A stretch of 38,138 nucleotides of DNA from the NCBI GenBank assembly GCA_016213725.1, contig JACQZS010000090.1, positions 1 to 38,138 on the forward strand, written 5' to 3'. Made by a program: the position numbers and the translations under genes. Origin of the DNA: Acidobacteriota bacterium (GTDB taxonomy: Bacteria; Acidobacteriota; Terriglobia; Bryobacterales; Bryobacteraceae). Shown here in pieces: positions 26,115 to 34,665 of this stretch (its first letter is position 1; every line of letters begins with the position of its first letter). The notes beneath the pieces were generated by a model. That model was given only the letters and a program-made list of their open reading frames with translations, had not been told where the DNA came from and did not search any database.

Positions 26115-27005
26115 TCAGGCCCCGTAGGCGGCGCTGAGCTGCTTTTTGACGAATTCCAGGTCTTTGCGGATGGTTTCGAGATCCTCGCCGCCGGGATACT
26201 CCTGGTGCAGGGAGAGCGGGCCGGTGAAACCGGCCTTGGCGTAGGCGCTGAAGAACTCCGGCCAGGGCACCATGCCTTCGCCGAGCGGGCACCAGACGCC
26301 GGCCCACTTGCCGTTCTTCTTGCCCCAATAGAAGTCCTTGATGGCGGACATCTTCAGGCGCGGCAGCACGATGTCGAGCGAGACGCGGTGGTTGAAGAGG
26401 CCGCCTTCAATGACGGCGTGGCCGGGATCGAAGTAGTAGCCGCCGTCCTTTTCAGGGCAGCCGGCAAGGATTTCGCGGTAATCCCAGATGGCGCAGCCGA
26501 CGTCGGCGCCGGAGTGGTTGTGGAGGCCGGCGGCGAGTCCGTACTTGGACGAGAGGGCGACGAGGCCCTGGAACTTGGCCTTGCAGGCGGCGATGGTGGA
26601 GAGGACGTCGGGCTGGTCCTTCCTGTAAGTCCAGTAGCCGACTTTGTAGAGCGGGACACCGCACTTCTGCATGGCTTCGAAGGTTGGCCTGGCGGCGGGG
26701 TCGTCGGCGCTCTTGAGGTCGGTGGTGACCATGGGCACGGAGAGGCCGTGCTTGCGGATGGCGTCGACGGCCTTGGGGAGGTCTTCGGCGACGCGCTCGG
26801 GCAGGACGTGGCCTTTGGGGCGGACGGTGAGGTCGATGCCTTCGAAGCCGAGTTGTTTGGCCTTGGCGCCGAGTTCGTCCCACTGGAACTGGGCCATGTG
26901 CTTGGAGAAGACGCACAGGGTGGGGCGCTTGCGAGGCTGCGCGGCACTTGTTTGCGCGACAAGCGGCAGCGCAGCCGTGGAGATGACAAAGTGGCGGCGG
27001 GTCAT
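26115..27005 (-). CDS. sugar phosphate isomerase/epimerase-like TIM barrel, exported
   Basis: The 296-residue AP_endonuc_2-fold protein has a short hydrophobic leader with twin arginines (TRRHFVISTAALPLVAQ), then barrel strands with FEGIDLTVRP, HNHSGADVGCAIWDY, YYFDPGHAVIEGG and LSLHQEYPGGEDLE. Likely metal ligands are the His of LHNH, the Asp of FDPGH and the Glu of HQEYPG. Family members isomerise or epimerise sugars or inositols, and exported Tat-type versions are frequent in Acidobacteriota. It starts six bases after the Gfo/Idh stop, so it is co-transcribed and probably coupled. Substrate unknown. Confidence 0.85.
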   Translation of the reverse strand: MTRRHFVISTAALPLVAQTSAAQPRKRPTLCVFSKHMAQFQWDELGAKAKQLGFEGIDLTVRPKGHVLPERVAEDLPKAVDAIRKHGLSVPMVTTDLKSADDPAARPTFEAMQKCGVPLYKVGYWTYRKDQPDVLSTIAACKAKFQGLVALSSKYGLAAGLHNHSGADVGCAIWDYREILAGCPEKDGGYYFDPGHAVIEGGLFNHRVSLDIVLPRLKMSAIKDFYWGKKNGKWAGVWCPLGEGMVPWPEFFSAYAKAGFTGPLSLHQEYPGGEDLETIRKDLEFVKKQLSAAYGA

Positions 27006-27011
27006 GACGGG

Positions 27012-28340
27012 TTACCCGAGCTTGTAAGGCGCGCGGTACTGATAGCTGAGGAGCTTGTTGGCCGCGGGGTTGTTGGTGATCTTTTCGGCCTTGGCATCCC
27101 ATTCGAGGTAGCTCTTGGTGCGCAGGGCGATGTGGCCGAGGATGCAGGCTGAGGTGGAGAGGTGGCCGTCGAGGACGTCGCAGTTGCACTTGCCGCGCGA
27201 CTTCACGCAATCGAGGAAGTTGCGGGCGTGGGGATAAGTCTCAGCGAAGCCGTCGCCGGCGGTCTTGGGCTCCATGGCCGGCTTCTTGGAGGGGCCGTAG
27301 CCTTTCTCGCGTCCGCGGTCGACTGGGGTGCGCTGGCCGAAGAGGACTTCGGTGGTCTTCTCGGGCACGACTTCCCAGCGGCCGCTCTGGAGGTACATGG
27401 TGCCCTTGGTGCCGCGGATCTCGAGTTCGCTGTTCCTGGCGTTCGTCGGGGCGCCGTTGGCGTTGTACTGGGTGAAGACGACCAGGGTGTCGCCGTAGTC
27501 CCAGAGGACCTCGCAGGTGTCGGGGATCTCGCGGTTGTCCTTGATGGCGTACTTGCCGCCCATGGCGACGACGGACTTGGGGGCATCCTTGCCGAGGCAC
27601 ATGCGGATCATGTCCATGTAGTGGACGCCGAAGTTGGTGATCTGGCCGCCGGAGTAGTCGTAGAACCAGCGGAAGTTGTAGAAGGTCCGGTTGAGGTTGT
27701 AGGGGACCTTGGGCGCGGGCCCTAGCCAGGCGTCCCACATGGCCTCATTGGGCGGCATGGCGTTGGGGGCGTTGCCGATGCCATTGGGCCACTCGTTCTG
27801 GACGTGATAGCCCTTGGCGACGGTCACGTGGCCGATGCCGCCGTTGCGGACGAACTCGGCGGCGTCGCGCAGGGACTGGACGCTGCGGCGGTGGATGCCG
27901 ACCTGGGTGACGCGCTTGGTTTCGCCGGCCACCTGAACCATGCGGCGGCCCTCCCAGATGGTGAGAGAGAGGGGCTTTTCGCAGTAGACGTCCTTGCCGG
28001 CGCGGCAGGCGTCCACGAACATCAGGGCATGCCAATGGTCGGGCGTGGCGACGACGACGGCGTCGATCTCCTTGTCGTCGAGGAGCTTCTTGTACTCCTT
28101 ATACTTCTTGGGGGTGGCGCGGGACTTTTTGATGGCGAAGTCCATGTAGTCTTCGCGGAGGTCGCAGACGGCGGCGGTGACCTGGTCGCCGTGTTCGAGG
28201 AAAGCATCATGGACCTGGTCCCCGCGGTTGCCGAGGCCGATGTAGCCCATGCGGATCTTGTCGTTGGCGCCGAGGATGCGGCCATAGCTGAGAGCGGTGG
28301 CGGCGATGGCGGTTTTGGAGAAGTCGCGGCGTGTTGTCAT
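27012..28340 (-). CDS. Gfo/Idh/MocA family oxidoreductase with Tat signal
   Basis: The 442-residue protein opens with a twin-arginine signal (TTRRDFSKTAIAATALS), then the Rossmann motif IRMGYIGLGNRGDQ, VATPDHWHALMFVDACRAGKDVYCEKPLS (catalytic Lys of EKP) and the C-terminal domain with GVHYMDMIRMCLG. These enzymes act on sugars or inositols with NAD(P). The export signal suggests periplasmic action with a tightly bound cofactor, as in known Tat-dependent members. The ATG at 28340 has GAGGTG nine bases upstream, the best ribosome-binding site in the window. The longer frame to 28379 is rejected. Upstream is a divergent phosphodiesterase gene 32 bases away. Confidence 0.92.
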   Translation of the reverse strand: MTTRRDFSKTAIAATALSYGRILGANDKIRMGYIGLGNRGDQVHDAFLEHGDQVTAAVCDLREDYMDFAIKKSRATPKKYKEYKKLLDDKEIDAVVVATPDHWHALMFVDACRAGKDVYCEKPLSLTIWEGRRMVQVAGETKRVTQVGIHRRSVQSLRDAAEFVRNGGIGHVTVAKGYHVQNEWPNGIGNAPNAMPPNEAMWDAWLGPAPKVPYNLNRTFYNFRWFYDYSGGQITNFGVHYMDMIRMCLGKDAPKSVVAMGGKYAIKDNREIPDTCEVLWDYGDTLVVFTQYNANGAPTNARNSELEIRGTKGTMYLQSGRWEVVPEKTTEVLFGQRTPVDRGREKGYGPSKKPAMEPKTAGDGFAETYPHARNFLDCVKSRGKCNCDVLDGHLSTSACILGHIALRTKSYLEWDAKAEKITNNPAANKLLSYQYRAPYKLG

Positions 28341-28363
28341 ACTGGATTTCACCTCAATATATC
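28334..28363 (+). promoter_or_regulatory. sigma70-type promoter of phosphodiesterase gene, overlapping the divergent start codon
   Basis: TTGTCA (28334-28339) and TATATC (28358-28363) are separated by 18 bases and followed nine bases later by the ATG at 28373. The last two bases of the -35 box are part of the start codon of the divergent Gfo/Idh gene. A start of transcription around 28370-28373 would make the mRNA leaderless or nearly so. Confidence 0.45.
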
Positions 28364-28372
28364 CTGAATGTG

Positions 28373-29218
28373 ATGCCATCCAAGATTCTACTCACTCTGG
28401 TGCTGACTGTCATGACAATTGCCGCGGCGACGCCGATTGAAGTTCACGGACACCGGGGCGCGCGGACCATGCGGCCCGAGAATACGCTGCCGGCCTTCGA
28501 GTATGCCATCCAGGTAGGAGTGGACTACCTGGAAATGGACCTGAACGTGACGAAGGACGACGTGCTGGTGGTGTCGCACGACGCGGAGATCAACCGCAAG
28601 ATCTGCACGGGTCCGGAGGGCGAGACGCTGATTAGGAAGCTGACGCTGGAGCAGGTGAAGCGGTTTGACTGCGGCGCGGTGCGGAACCCGGACTTCCCGA
28701 GGCAGCAAACGGTGGCGGGAACGCGGATTCCCACCTTCGACGAGGTGCTGGCGCTGGCGCCGAAGGGCAAGTTCCAGTTCAACGTGGAGATGAAGAGCAA
28801 CCCGAAGAAGCCGGAGCAGACGCCGGAAGCGAAGCAGTATGCGGAGATGGTGGTGGCCGCGATCCGGAAGCACGGGCTGGAAAAGCGGGTTCTGCTGCAG
28901 AGTTTCGACTGGCGGAACCTGCAGGCGGTGAAGGCGATTGCGCCCGAGATCCGGCTGTCCGCGCTCTATGGCGGGCTGCCCAAGGACTTCAAGGCGATCT
29001 CGAAAGAGGCGGGCGGGACGCAGGTGGTATCGGTGCACTACCTGCTGGTGACGAAGGGGAAGGTGAAGTCCGCGCACAAGGCGGGCATCCAGGTGGTGCC
29101 GTGGACTCCGAATGAAGAAGGCCAGTGGAAGCGGCTGATCGGCTACGGAGTGGACGCCATCATCACGGACGATCCGGCGGCGCTGATTGAGTACCTCAAG
29201 AAGAACGGGTTACGCTAG
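28373..29218 (+). CDS. glycerophosphodiester phosphodiesterase
   Basis: The 281-residue GDPD-fold enzyme has a signal peptide (SKILLTLVLTVMTIAAA). The catalytic pattern is HGHRGARTMRPENTLPAFE with the H-R-G and E-N-T motifs, then YLEMDLNVTKDDVLVVSHD supplying the metal Glu/Asp and the second catalytic His. Also present are FNVEMKS, LLQSFDWRNLQ and the C-terminal VPWTPNEEGQWKRLIGYGVDAIITDDP. It would split glycerophosphodiesters into an alcohol and glycerol 3-phosphate in the periplasm. The ATG at 28373 is the natural start for the signal peptide; no ribosome-binding site is visible. Confidence 0.93.
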   Translation: MPSKILLTLVLTVMTIAAATPIEVHGHRGARTMRPENTLPAFEYAIQVGVDYLEMDLNVTKDDVLVVSHDAEINRKICTGPEGETLIRKLTLEQVKRFDCGAVRNPDFPRQQTVAGTRIPTFDEVLALAPKGKFQFNVEMKSNPKKPEQTPEAKQYAEMVVAAIRKHGLEKRVLLQSFDWRNLQAVKAIAPEIRLSALYGGLPKDFKAISKEAGGTQVVSVHYLLVTKGKVKSAHKAGIQVVPWTPNEEGQWKRLIGYGVDAIITDDPAALIEYLKKNGLR

Positions 29219-29224
29219 CCTTAA

Positions 29225-30043
29225 TTGGCTTCGCAATTGATTGTTCACGACGACTTTGACTCCGCGGCACTGGGGGGGCGGAGGACGGTGGTGGTGTATC
29301 TGCCGCCGGGCTACGCGCGGGACACGCGCCGGCCATACCCGGTGCTGTACCTGCACGACGGGCAGAACGTGTTCGATGGGCGGACCTCGTATGTGCCGGG
29401 GCAGTATTGGCGGGTGCGGGAATCGGCCGATGAGCTGCTGGGGCGGCGGAAGATAGAGCCGTTGATCATCGCGGCGGTGTACCACGGCGGGGAGAACCGG
29501 CTGGCGGAGTACACGCCGACGAAGACGCGGAAGCTGGGCGGGGGGGGATTGGCGGCGCATGGAAGGATGATGGTGGACGAGTTGCGGCCGTGGCTGGCGG
29601 CGCGGTACCGGGTGCTGCCGCATGCGCGGCACACGGGGCTGGGCGGATCTTCGCTGGGCGGGCTGGCGACTTTGTGCCTGGGGCTGGAGCATCCGAAGGT
29701 ATATGGGAAACTGGCGATCTTTTCGCCGTCTGTCTGGTGGGACCACCGGGTGGTGCTGAAGCGGTTGCAGGCGATGAGCCAGCCGCAGCGGCAGCGGATC
29801 TGGCTGGACATCGGAACGGCGGAAGGCGACGCGCCGTTCAGCTCAGCGCGGGACGTCCGGCTGCTGAAAGCGCTGTTGGTGACGCGCGGCTGGCGCGAAG
29901 GCCGGAATCTCCACTATTTAGAGGCAGATGGAGGGACGCACTCGGAGGCGGCGTGGGCGGCGCGAGTGCCGGAAATGCTGGAGTGGCTGTACCCGCGAGC
30001 GCCCCGCCAACCACTGTTAAACATTGTTCAGGTTCGCCCATGA
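29225..30043 (+). CDS. alpha/beta hydrolase, putative esterase (Fes/EsterD-like)
   Basis: The 272-residue protein matches the esterase D/enterochelin-esterase fold: RTVVVYLPPGYARDTRRPYPVLYLHDGQNVFDG at the start, nucleophile serine in LGGSSLGGLATL, a candidate acid in WLDIGTAEGD and the histidine in GGTHSEAAW. No signal peptide is seen. The TTG at 29225 starts six bases after the phosphodiesterase stop; there is no ATG near it. Substrate unknown; carbohydrate or siderophore esters are typical of relatives. Confidence 0.85.
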   Translation: MASQLIVHDDFDSAALGGRRTVVVYLPPGYARDTRRPYPVLYLHDGQNVFDGRTSYVPGQYWRVRESADELLGRRKIEPLIIAAVYHGGENRLAEYTPTKTRKLGGGGLAAHGRMMVDELRPWLAARYRVLPHARHTGLGGSSLGGLATLCLGLEHPKVYGKLAIFSPSVWWDHRVVLKRLQAMSQPQRQRIWLDIGTAEGDAPFSSARDVRLLKALLVTRGWREGRNLHYLEADGGTHSEAAWAARVPEMLEWLYPRAPRQPLLNIVQVRP

Positions 30044-30073
30044 TCCTGGCAGGTTGTGATTAACTGTTAGGCA

Positions 30074-31018
30074 ATGAAACCCGCCATATTTGCAATTCTG
30101 GCTGTATTGCCTTTGTGCGCGCAGGTGAAGTTCAACAAGTCGCCTGAGCAGATCGATATTCAGATTGATGGCAAGCCCTTCAGCACGTTCTACATTGGAG
30201 GCGAGGCACCGAAGCCGTTCCTGGCACCGCTACGGAGCGCGGACGGCGTTGTAGTGACGCGCCGCTTCCCGATGGAGAAGGTGGAAGGCGAGACTCGGGA
30301 CCATCCGCACCATCGTGGAATGTGGTTCACGCATGGAGACGTTAACAAGATCGACTACTGGATGAACGAGCTGAACGCAAAGGACAAGGGCATCCACGGC
30401 CTGGTGAAGCTGGAGAAGGTTCAGCAGGCAAAGGACGGCAGGAAGTCCGGAACGATCAAGGCCTCCTTCATTTGGGAGACGGATAAGAAGGCTCCGCTGC
30501 TGCGCGAGACGCGGACAATGACGTTTTACTCAGATCCGAAGCTGCGAATTATCGACTTCGACTCGACGCTGACGGCCTTGGAAAAGGCGACGTTCGGCGA
30601 CACGAAGGAAGGCTTCTTCGCCATCCGGCTGCGGGACGAAATGCGCGAGGCCAAGGGCACGGGCAAGATGACCAACGCGGAAGGCAAGACGACGATGAAG
30701 CAGGTGTGGGGCTCGGCCTCGCCCTGGGTGGACTACTCCGGCACGCTGGAGGGCAAGAAGATCGGCGTGGCCATTTTCGATAACCCGCTGAGTTTCCGGC
30801 ATCCGACCTACTGGCACGCGCGGGACTACGGCCTGTTCGCGGCGAACGCGTTCGGGTTGCATGACTTCCTGCGGGACAAGACCAAGGACGGCAGCTACAC
30901 GCTGGAGAAGGGCAAGAGCATCCGGTTCTTCTACCGGGTGGTGATCCATCCGGGCGACACGATGGAAGCGGATATCGCCAAGTTGTACGACGCTTGGGTG
31001 AAGTCCACCAAGAAGTAA
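30074..31018 (+). CDS. DUF6807 (PmoA-like) family protein
   Basis: The 314-residue exported protein has a signal peptide (KPAIFAILAVLPLCAQ). It shows the family marks PHHRGMWFTHGDVNKIDYW, DFDSTLTAL, GFFAIRLRDEMREAKGTGKM, PWVDYSGTLEGKKIGVAIFDNP and FRHPTYWHARDYGLFAANAFG. Database entries often call this family PmoA, but it has no relation to membrane methane monooxygenase. Members are frequent in Acidobacteriota and Planctomycetota beside sugar oxidoreductases, as here, and their activity is not established. It follows the esterase by 30 bases and ends before a strong terminator. Confidence 0.88.
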   Translation: MKPAIFAILAVLPLCAQVKFNKSPEQIDIQIDGKPFSTFYIGGEAPKPFLAPLRSADGVVVTRRFPMEKVEGETRDHPHHRGMWFTHGDVNKIDYWMNELNAKDKGIHGLVKLEKVQQAKDGRKSGTIKASFIWETDKKAPLLRETRTMTFYSDPKLRIIDFDSTLTALEKATFGDTKEGFFAIRLRDEMREAKGTGKMTNAEGKTTMKQVWGSASPWVDYSGTLEGKKIGVAIFDNPLSFRHPTYWHARDYGLFAANAFGLHDFLRDKTKDGSYTLEKGKSIRFFYRVVIHPGDTMEADIAKLYDAWVKSTKK

Positions 31019-31040
31019 GCGGCAGAGTCTGAAGATACGG

Positions 31041-31072
31041 CCGGCGCGGGAGCTCGCTTCCGCGCCGGTTTT
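31041..31072 (+). terminator. intrinsic terminator after DUF6807 gene
   Basis: A nine-base perfect stem CCGGCGCGG / CCGCGCCGG (31041-31049 and 31060-31068) extends by three more pairs to a CTCG tetraloop and is followed by TTTTGCGTTT. It lies 22 bases after the stop codon. Downstream to 31158 there are only short GC-rich duplications (GGGCGTGGAGG twice). Confidence 0.85.
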
Positions 31073-31158
31073 GCGTTTACCCCCGCCCGTCTGGCTTTGC
31101 AGAGACAGACCGGGCGGCGGGCGTGGAGGCGGGCAGCGGGCGTGGAGGTCCGCGCTAC

Positions 31159-32529
31159 TTAGGATTGGGAAAGGGAGCGGGCGGCGGCGCGGCCGGTGCG
31201 GACGCAATCGGGGACGCCGATGCCTTCGTAGGCGTTGCCGGCGAGCTGGAGGCCGGGGAGTTGCTGGAGAATGTCGCGGACCTCCCGGATGCGGGCGGAG
31301 TGGCCGACGGAGTATTGGGCCATGGCGCGGCGCCAGCGGCGGATGCGGACGAAGGCGGGGTCGGCATCCCAGCCGAGGAGCTTCTTCAATTCTGAGCGGA
31401 CGGCGGAGAGGATTTCGGCGTCGGAGAGATCGAGCACCTTTTCATTCCCGGCGCCGCCGAGGAAGCAGCGCAGGACGTGGTGGGTATCTGGGACGCGGTA
31501 GGGGAACTTGGCGCCGACGAAGGTGCAGGCGACGAGAGTCCGGCGTTCGAGCGCGGGGATGAGGAAGCCGAAACCGGGCGGGATGGGTCCGCACTGCTCC
31601 CGGCGATAGCCGAGGGCCAAGGTGACGGAGGACGAGTAAGCGACGCCTTCCAGCAGTCCGGCGAGCTTGGCGTGCACGGGGCGCAGGAGTTCGCCCGCCT
31701 GCCAGGCGGGTGTGGCAAGCACCAGATGACGGGCGGCGAGAGTCTCCCCATTGACGCGGACTTCATAGCCGGCGGGTGTGCGGTGGATGGACTCGGCCCG
31801 GCCGGTGATGATCTCGGCCGAGGGCCGGATGGTGCGTTCGAGCGCGGCGGTGAGTTGAGCGAGGCCGCCCTTGAGGGTTTGGAAGAGGGGCGCGGTGCCG
31901 GCGGGCCGGGGAGCGCGCTTCTTGGCTTCGAGGACGCCGCGGGTGAGGCTGCCGTACTTGGCTTCGATTTCGACAAAGCGGGTGAGGACGCTCTGCACGC
32001 TGAGCTGGTCAACGGAGCCGCCGTAGACGCCGGAGAGGAGGGGTTCGGCCAGGTAGTCCACGGTTTCGCGGCCGTAGTGGGATTGGATGAACTCGGCGAC
32101 GGTGCGGTCCGGCAGAGGGGCGGCGGGGGGGCGGCGGAAGTACTCGAGGCCCATGCGGATTTTGGTGGACCAGGAGAGGAGGGGCGAGAGGGCGACGGGG
32201 AGGATCCTGGTGGGCACCATCATGAGGAGCCCGTCGGGCAGCGGGAGGAGGCGGCCGCCGCGGAGAAGGTAGGTGACGCGGGAGTGATCGTTGCTGCCGA
32301 TCAACTGGTCTCCGAGGCCGAGTTCGCGGATGAGGTCATTGGCGGCGGGTTTGGCGGAGAGGAAGGAATCCGGACCGCCCTCGAGGACGCAGCCTTCGAC
32401 GGTCTCGGTTTGGACGACGCCGCCGAGGCAGGGCTGGGCTTCGATGAGGGTGGGCGTGACGCCCGCCTGCAGGAACTCATATGCGGCGGAGAGTCCGGTG
32501 ACTCCGCCGCCGATGATGATGCTGCGCAC
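31159..32529 (-). CDS. hemG: protoporphyrinogen oxidase, oxygen-dependent type
   Basis: The 456-residue FAD enzyme (HemY/PPOX type) oxidises protoporphyrinogen IX or coproporphyrinogen III. It has the dinucleotide motif SIIIGGGVTGLSAAYEF, GVVQTETVEGCVLEGGPDSFL, the AEPLLSGVYGGSVDQLS block and the terminal FAD-contacting LAGNAYEGIGVPDCVRTGRAAA. The GTG at 32529 starts one base after the hemE TAA and places the glycine motif right at the N-terminus. A longer TTG frame (32580) would run into hemE. It is the last gene of the apbE-hemE-hemG run; no hemH is seen in the window. Confidence 0.92.
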   Translation of the reverse strand: MRSIIIGGGVTGLSAAYEFLQAGVTPTLIEAQPCLGGVVQTETVEGCVLEGGPDSFLSAKPAANDLIRELGLGDQLIGSNDHSRVTYLLRGGRLLPLPDGLLMMVPTRILPVALSPLLSWSTKIRMGLEYFRRPPAAPLPDRTVAEFIQSHYGRETVDYLAEPLLSGVYGGSVDQLSVQSVLTRFVEIEAKYGSLTRGVLEAKKRAPRPAGTAPLFQTLKGGLAQLTAALERTIRPSAEIITGRAESIHRTPAGYEVRVNGETLAARHLVLATPAWQAGELLRPVHAKLAGLLEGVAYSSSVTLALGYRREQCGPIPPGFGFLIPALERRTLVACTFVGAKFPYRVPDTHHVLRCFLGGAGNEKVLDLSDAEILSAVRSELKKLLGWDADPAFVRIRRWRRAMAQYSVGHSARIREVRDILQQLPGLQLAGNAYEGIGVPDCVRTGRAAARSLSQS

Positions 32530-32530
32530 G

Positions 32531-33553
32531 TTAGGGCCGGAACTCCCGAACCATCTGGACAACGGCCTTGACGTTCTCAACGGGGGTTTCCGGCAGGATG
32601 CCGTGGCCGAGGTTGAAGATGTGGCCGGGGCGGGTGCCGGTGCGCTTCAGGAGCTCGGTGACTTTGGCTTTGAGTTCGGGCAGGGGCGCGAAGAGGGCGG
32701 CGGGGTCGAGGTTGCCCTGGATGGCGGAGCGGTAGGAGATGTCCATCCAGGCCTGGTCGATGTTCAGGCGCCAATCGACGCCCATGACATCGCCGCCGGC
32801 GGCGTGGAGTTCGCGGAAATAGCCGGAGGCGCCGGTGCCGAAGTGGATGACGGGAACGCCGGAGGAGCGGATGCGTTCGATGAGGGCGCGGGAGTAAGGG
32901 GCGACGTAGCGGACGTAGTCGTCTGCGCCGAGGGCGCCGATCCAGGAATCGAAGACCTGGATGGCGCGGGCGCCGGCGGCGACCTGAAGCTGGGCGAAGG
33001 GGCCGAGGACGTCGACGAGCTTGCCCATGAGGCGGCGCCAGAGGGTCTCGTCGCGGTACATGAGGGTTTTCGTGTTGATGAAGTTGCGCGAGGCTCCGCC
33101 TTCGATCATGTAGCTGGCCATGGTGAAAGGCGCGCCGACGAAGCCGATGACGGGGACCTTGCCGGCGAGCTGGGCGGTGACCATGCGGATGGCCTCGCCG
33201 ACGTAGCCGAGTTCATCGGTGTTGGCGGTGGAGAGGGTATCGACGTCGTGAGAGGTGCGGATGGGGTTGTCGATACAGGGGCCTTCGCCGGCAACGTACT
33301 TGAGATGGAGGCCCATGGGTTCGACGGGCAGCAGGAGATCGGCGAAGATGATGGCGGCGTCGACGTCGAGCATCTCCACGGGCTGGAGGGTGACTTGGGC
33401 GGCGAGGTCGGGCCGTTTGCACATCTCGAGGATGGAATGGCGTGCACGAATGGCACGATATTCCTTCATATACCGGCCGGCCTGACGCATGAACCAGACG
33501 GGGCGAACGTCAGTGGGACGGCGGCGGCAGGCATCGAGGAAGCGGCTGCTCAT
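32531..33553 (-). CDS. hemE: uroporphyrinogen decarboxylase
   Basis: The 340-residue enzyme removes four carboxyls from uroporphyrinogen III. It has the N-terminal signature PVWFMRQAGRYMKEYRAIRA, IIFADLLLPVEPMGL with the catalytic Asp, GFVGAPFTMASYMIEGG, FDSWIGALG and the C-terminal GHIFNLGHGILPETPVENV. The ATG at 33553 overlaps the apbE stop as ATGA and fits the usual length. An ATG 15 bases upstream (33568) with GGAG is the alternative. Confidence 0.96.
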   Translation of the reverse strand: MSSRFLDACRRRPTDVRPVWFMRQAGRYMKEYRAIRARHSILEMCKRPDLAAQVTLQPVEMLDVDAAIIFADLLLPVEPMGLHLKYVAGEGPCIDNPIRTSHDVDTLSTANTDELGYVGEAIRMVTAQLAGKVPVIGFVGAPFTMASYMIEGGASRNFINTKTLMYRDETLWRRLMGKLVDVLGPFAQLQVAAGARAIQVFDSWIGALGADDYVRYVAPYSRALIERIRSSGVPVIHFGTGASGYFRELHAAGGDVMGVDWRLNIDQAWMDISYRSAIQGNLDPAALFAPLPELKAKVTELLKRTGTRPGHIFNLGHGILPETPVENVKAVVQMVREFRP

Positions 33554-34554
33554 GGGAGGGACACGCATGCGATCTCCGATCTGTCTTCGCACAGGAAGAC
33601 GCGAAAGTCGTTGGGTTTGTGCCGGGCGGCCCATTGCCGGCCCAGGATGAAATAGGGTTTGGTCCAGGCTTCGCTATCCAGAGTGCGGGGCGCGAGAACC
33701 GAGACGGTGAGCATACCGCGAGCGGGGTAACCGCTACGCGGGTCCATAATGTGGCTGTACGTGGTTCCGCCGGCGACGAAGAACCTTTCAGAAGTTCCGG
33801 AGGTGGACATGGAACCGTCCTTCAGGAAAAATTCGCCGACGTTGAGATTGGGCTGCCTGGGATGAGGCAGAGTGATGCGCCAGCCGCGGGGCTCTCCGGG
33901 CGGCGTACCGATGCCGTAGATGCTGGAGCGGCCGGCGGAGACGATGCCGGAGGTGATACCGCGGGCGCGGAGGATGGCCACCATGCGATCGACGGCGTAT
34001 CCTTTGCCGATGCCGCCGGGATCGATCTCGACACGGGCGTCGAAGCGGACGGTACGGTTCCTGGCATCGAGAATGATGTGGCGGTAGCCGATGCGATCGA
34101 GCGCGGTGCGAATTTCGGCGCGATGGGGAATGCGGCCGGAGCCTTTGTAGAAGCCCCAGATCTTCATGAGCGGGCCGATGGTGATGTCGAAGGCGCCTTC
34201 GGATTGATTGCTGTAGTTGACGCAGGCCTGCAGCAGATTGAAGAGTTCGTCGGAGACTTGGACAGGCCCATCGGGAGCCTTGCGGTTGACCTGGCTCCAC
34301 TCGCTGTCGGGGCGATAGTTGGAGAGGAGCTGGTCGAGGCGGTGCGCTTCGTCGAAGGCCTCTTCCATGGCGGCATCGAGCTTGAAGCGGTCTGAACCGT
34401 AGACGGCGATGGTGTAGGTGGTACCCATGGCGTCGAGAGACCGTTCGAGCCGGACGGCGGGCTCCACCGCTTTCTGCTGAAGCGGCGAGGCGGCACACAG
34501 ACAGGCCGTGCAGAGCAACGGCAAGAGGCCCAGATGTAGTGAAGCAGAAGACAC
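33550..34554 (-). CDS. apbE: FAD:protein FMN transferase
   Basis: The 334-residue exported flavin transferase covalently links FMN to Thr/Ser of partner proteins. It has an N-terminal hydrophobic signal (residues 5-22, containing several Cys, so possibly a lipoprotein), MGTTYTIAVYG, VEIDPGGIGKGYAVDRMVAILR, GIVSAGRSSIYGIG, MSTSGTSERFF and SHIMDPRSGYPARG with the metal-binding Asp. The start is a GTG at 34554; a TAAAAT box lies at 34587-34592 upstream on the same strand, but no good -35. Coupling to hemE is unusual and unexplained. Confidence 0.92.
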   Translation of the reverse strand: MSSASLHLGLLPLLCTACLCAASPLQQKAVEPAVRLERSLDAMGTTYTIAVYGSDRFKLDAAMEEAFDEAHRLDQLLSNYRPDSEWSQVNRKAPDGPVQVSDELFNLLQACVNYSNQSEGAFDITIGPLMKIWGFYKGSGRIPHRAEIRTALDRIGYRHIILDARNRTVRFDARVEIDPGGIGKGYAVDRMVAILRARGITSGIVSAGRSSIYGIGTPPGEPRGWRITLPHPRQPNLNVGEFFLKDGSMSTSGTSERFFVAGGTTYSHIMDPRSGYPARGMLTVSVLAPRTLDSEAWTKPYFILGRQWAARHKPNDFRVFLCEDRSEIACVSLP

Positions 34555-34665
34555 AGCGAAATCCAGACAACGGCGTGGCGCGCCTGATTTTAGCCTACAA
34601 CCGCGACCGGCGCTTGGGCAACGAAATCGCGTATTTTCTTGGAGATGTGTGAAGCGGGGGGGAGG

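Noticed and set aside
30074..31018. Methane monooxygenase subunit PmoA.
   Set aside because: The protein is soluble and exported, without the membrane helices of particulate methane monooxygenase; the shared name is a database label.
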